A stretch of DNA of 5,941 nt from an uncultured Selenomonadaceae bacterium (GTDB lineage: Bacteria > Bacillota > Negativicutes > Selenomonadales > Selenomonadaceae), in NCBI GenBank assembly GCA_905235425.1, contig CAJOKY010000150.1, positions 1 to 5,941 of the forward strand, read 5' to 3'. The notes under the pieces are model-generated. The model was not told the origin of the DNA. It worked only from the letters and a program-made list of their open reading frames with translations, and ran no database searches. Below, one piece after another: positions 5,868 through 5,941 of this stretch (position 1 is its first letter; each line of letters opens with the position of its first letter). A program made the position numbers and the translations under genes.

Positions 5868-5941
5868 ATGGATAACTTGAAAATTTTTTATGCAAAGATT
5901 ATAGAAGATGAGGCATTGGCGGCTAAGCTTAAGCAAATTAT
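5868..5941 (+). CDS. Nif11-like leader peptide gene, 5' end only
   Basis: Only 24 codons are present before the window ends. They read MDNLKIFYAKIIEDEALAAK and then LKQI. The pattern N-L-K-x-F-x-x-K-x-x-x-D-x-x-L-x-x-K-L is that of the Nif11 domain, found in nitrogen-fixation-linked small proteins and in leader regions of precursor peptides for ribosomally made, modified natural products (the Nif11/nitrile-hydratase-like leader class). The ATG has a strong ribosome site, AAAGGAAG (5852-5859), 8 nt upstream. Whether a Gly-Gly cleavage site and a Cys/Ser/Thr-rich core follow cannot be seen. It may be a precursor peptide or a stand-alone Nif11 protein; the family call rests on a short match. Confidence 0.65.
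   Translation, partial: MDNLKIFYAKIIEDEALAAKLKQI

Noticed and set aside
1..5941. Conjugative element or plasmid origin for the window, suggested by topB
   Set aside because: No relaxase, type IV secretion, integrase or replication gene is visible, and hisF and truB are ordinary chromosomal genes. The left side beyond the repeats is unknown.

Overview
The window comes from a moderately AT-rich bacterial chromosome. Gene style (TTG starts, good Shine-Dalgarno sites, A/T-rich codons mixed with GCG/GGC-rich stretches) and protein sequences suggest a Firmicute, perhaps a Negativicute (Selenomonas/Phascolarctobacterium type). This assignment is an inference from overall resemblance and is only moderately secure. 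All genes seen are on the + strand.

Layout. Bases 1-417 hold no convincing gene. They contain two direct copies, 242 bp apart, of a 126-bp repeat built from short hairpins, a perfect 10-bp-arm palindrome just before the second copy, and a TACTCAC heptamer array. Next is topB (DNA topoisomerase III, 418-2427), best started at a TTG codon. A well-formed promoter with a dyad across its start region precedes a PTS permease of the EIIBC type that resembles the N-acetylmuramate transporter MurP (2516-3856). The stop codon of that gene lies inside the first unit of a 21-bp tandem array, whose last units fold against a pyrimidine-rich tract into a long imperfect hairpin (3851-3962). Then come hisF (4004-4765), truB (4769-5632) and a small mono-cluster ferredoxin (5616-5801). 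These three are packed tightly (3-nt gap, then a 17-nt overlap) and probably form one transcript. At the right edge, after a consensus -10 box and a good ribosome site, a new gene begins (5868, cut off). Its first 24 residues look like the start of a Nif11-type leader peptide, the precursor class of some ribosomally made, modified peptides.

How the genes work together. There is no single pathway: DNA topology, sugar uptake, histidine/purine-linked metabolism, tRNA modification and electron transfer sit side by side. The parts most worth following are the truncated Nif11-like gene, whose partners would lie to the right of the window, and the repeat families filling the intergenic gaps. One of these, made of TAG/GAG/CTAC-rich short tandem units, appears in related form on both sides of topB-EIIBC.
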